Part shown: in pieces, positions 63,738 through 64,000 of the stretch | How the letters are laid out: each line of letters starts with the position of its first letter | Numbering within the stretch: the stretch's first letter is position 1 | Assembly (NCBI GenBank): GCA_002964805.2 | Contig: PUDQ02000076.1 | Span: 172,019-236,018 of the forward strand | Length of the DNA stretch: 64,000 nucleotides | Source: Trametes villosa | Taxonomy: Eukaryota; Basidiomycota; Agaricomycetes; Polyporales; Polyporaceae | Direction: 5' to 3' | The notes under the pieces: generated by a model | What the model was told of the DNA's origin: nothing | The model's database searches: none | The model's input: only the letters and a program-made list of their open reading frames with translations | Translations under genes and position numbers: made by a program

Positions 63738-64000
63738 CGCAAAGTCAACCTCTGCGACGCCGCCCCCGGCGTGACAGCGTCGGTCAGCTCGGGGGACATG
63801 GCGTCGCAGCGTGCTCAGTGAAAGGGAGATCGAGTGCGGTGTTCTCGCGCTGTGGAGGAGGGACCGGATTTGGAAGGTGGGCATGGGCGCCTAACCGCGG
63901 GAATTACCGCTGGAAAGAAATAATGCGGGAATAACGGATGTACGTACTTTCTGGGAACGAGGTATGTCATACTCACCGCCTGGTGGCCGAGCCAGGTTGT
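63738..64000. other. Right flank, original upstream region of the gene at 53284-55016
   Basis: Before the insertion this DNA joined position 55120. A minus-strand stretch at the edge reads TTWLGHQA followed by a GTGAGT donor and may be an exon of a gene beyond the window; the rest shows nothing certain. Confidence 0.35.

Overview
The window reads as nuclear DNA of a filamentous basidiomycete, most likely an Agaricomycete of the polypore type. Genes are dense and carry many introns of about 50-70 nt, often with a CTRAY-like branch site. Coding DNA is GC-rich and TATAAR boxes sit 50-100 nt before several starts. The gene content also fits: secreted glycosidases, a KDZ-transposon-type protein with CxC cysteine clusters, and a Ty3/gypsy chromovirus. 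The genus cannot be fixed from sequence alone. All exon models were built by hand from splice signals and frame, and each adds up to a whole number of codons.

Layout, 1-20 kb: a partial member of an unknown family at the left edge (-); coproporphyrinogen III oxidase (+); an unknown three-exon gene (-); two more members of the unknown family (+); a small unknown gene (+); a 2OG-Fe(II) oxygenase (-); tRNA-Glu (-); a 19-exon GH35 beta-galactosidase (-); a histidine-acid phosphatase/phytase (-); an unknown small gene (-).

20-46 kb: GH2 beta-mannosidase (+, 17 exons); short-chain dehydrogenase (+); two tandem MFS monocarboxylate-type transporters with matching exon structure (+); two single-pass membrane proteins with P/S-rich tails (-); EB1 microtubule plus-end protein (-); F-box-like protein (+); an unknown Ser-rich protein (+); a 19-exon chitin synthase (-). 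These are mostly housekeeping and wall or plant-polysaccharide genes. There is no clear metabolic cluster, though beta-galactosidase, phytase, beta-mannosidase and the MFS pair fit a saprotroph that digests plant material.

46-64 kb is a mobile-element island. It holds a KDZ-transposase-like gene with CxC5/CxC6-type cysteine clusters, about 2.7 kb of GC-rich minisatellite, and a pair of same-strand genes whose products share a new-looking cysteine module; one of them also has two SUMO-interaction-like motifs. Then comes a complete 8.6-kb chromovirus with 352-bp LTRs that look identical and a 5-bp target duplication. It has two extra ORFs, one before gag and one after pol. Its 3' LTR promoter points at one gene of the cysteine pair.

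The most unusual observations are a predicted 1-nucleotide exon in the chitin synthase gene, a set of 8-16 nt microexons in the beta-galactosidase gene, the cysteine-module gene pair, and the two accessory ORFs of the chromovirus with Gcn4-type sites in its LTR.
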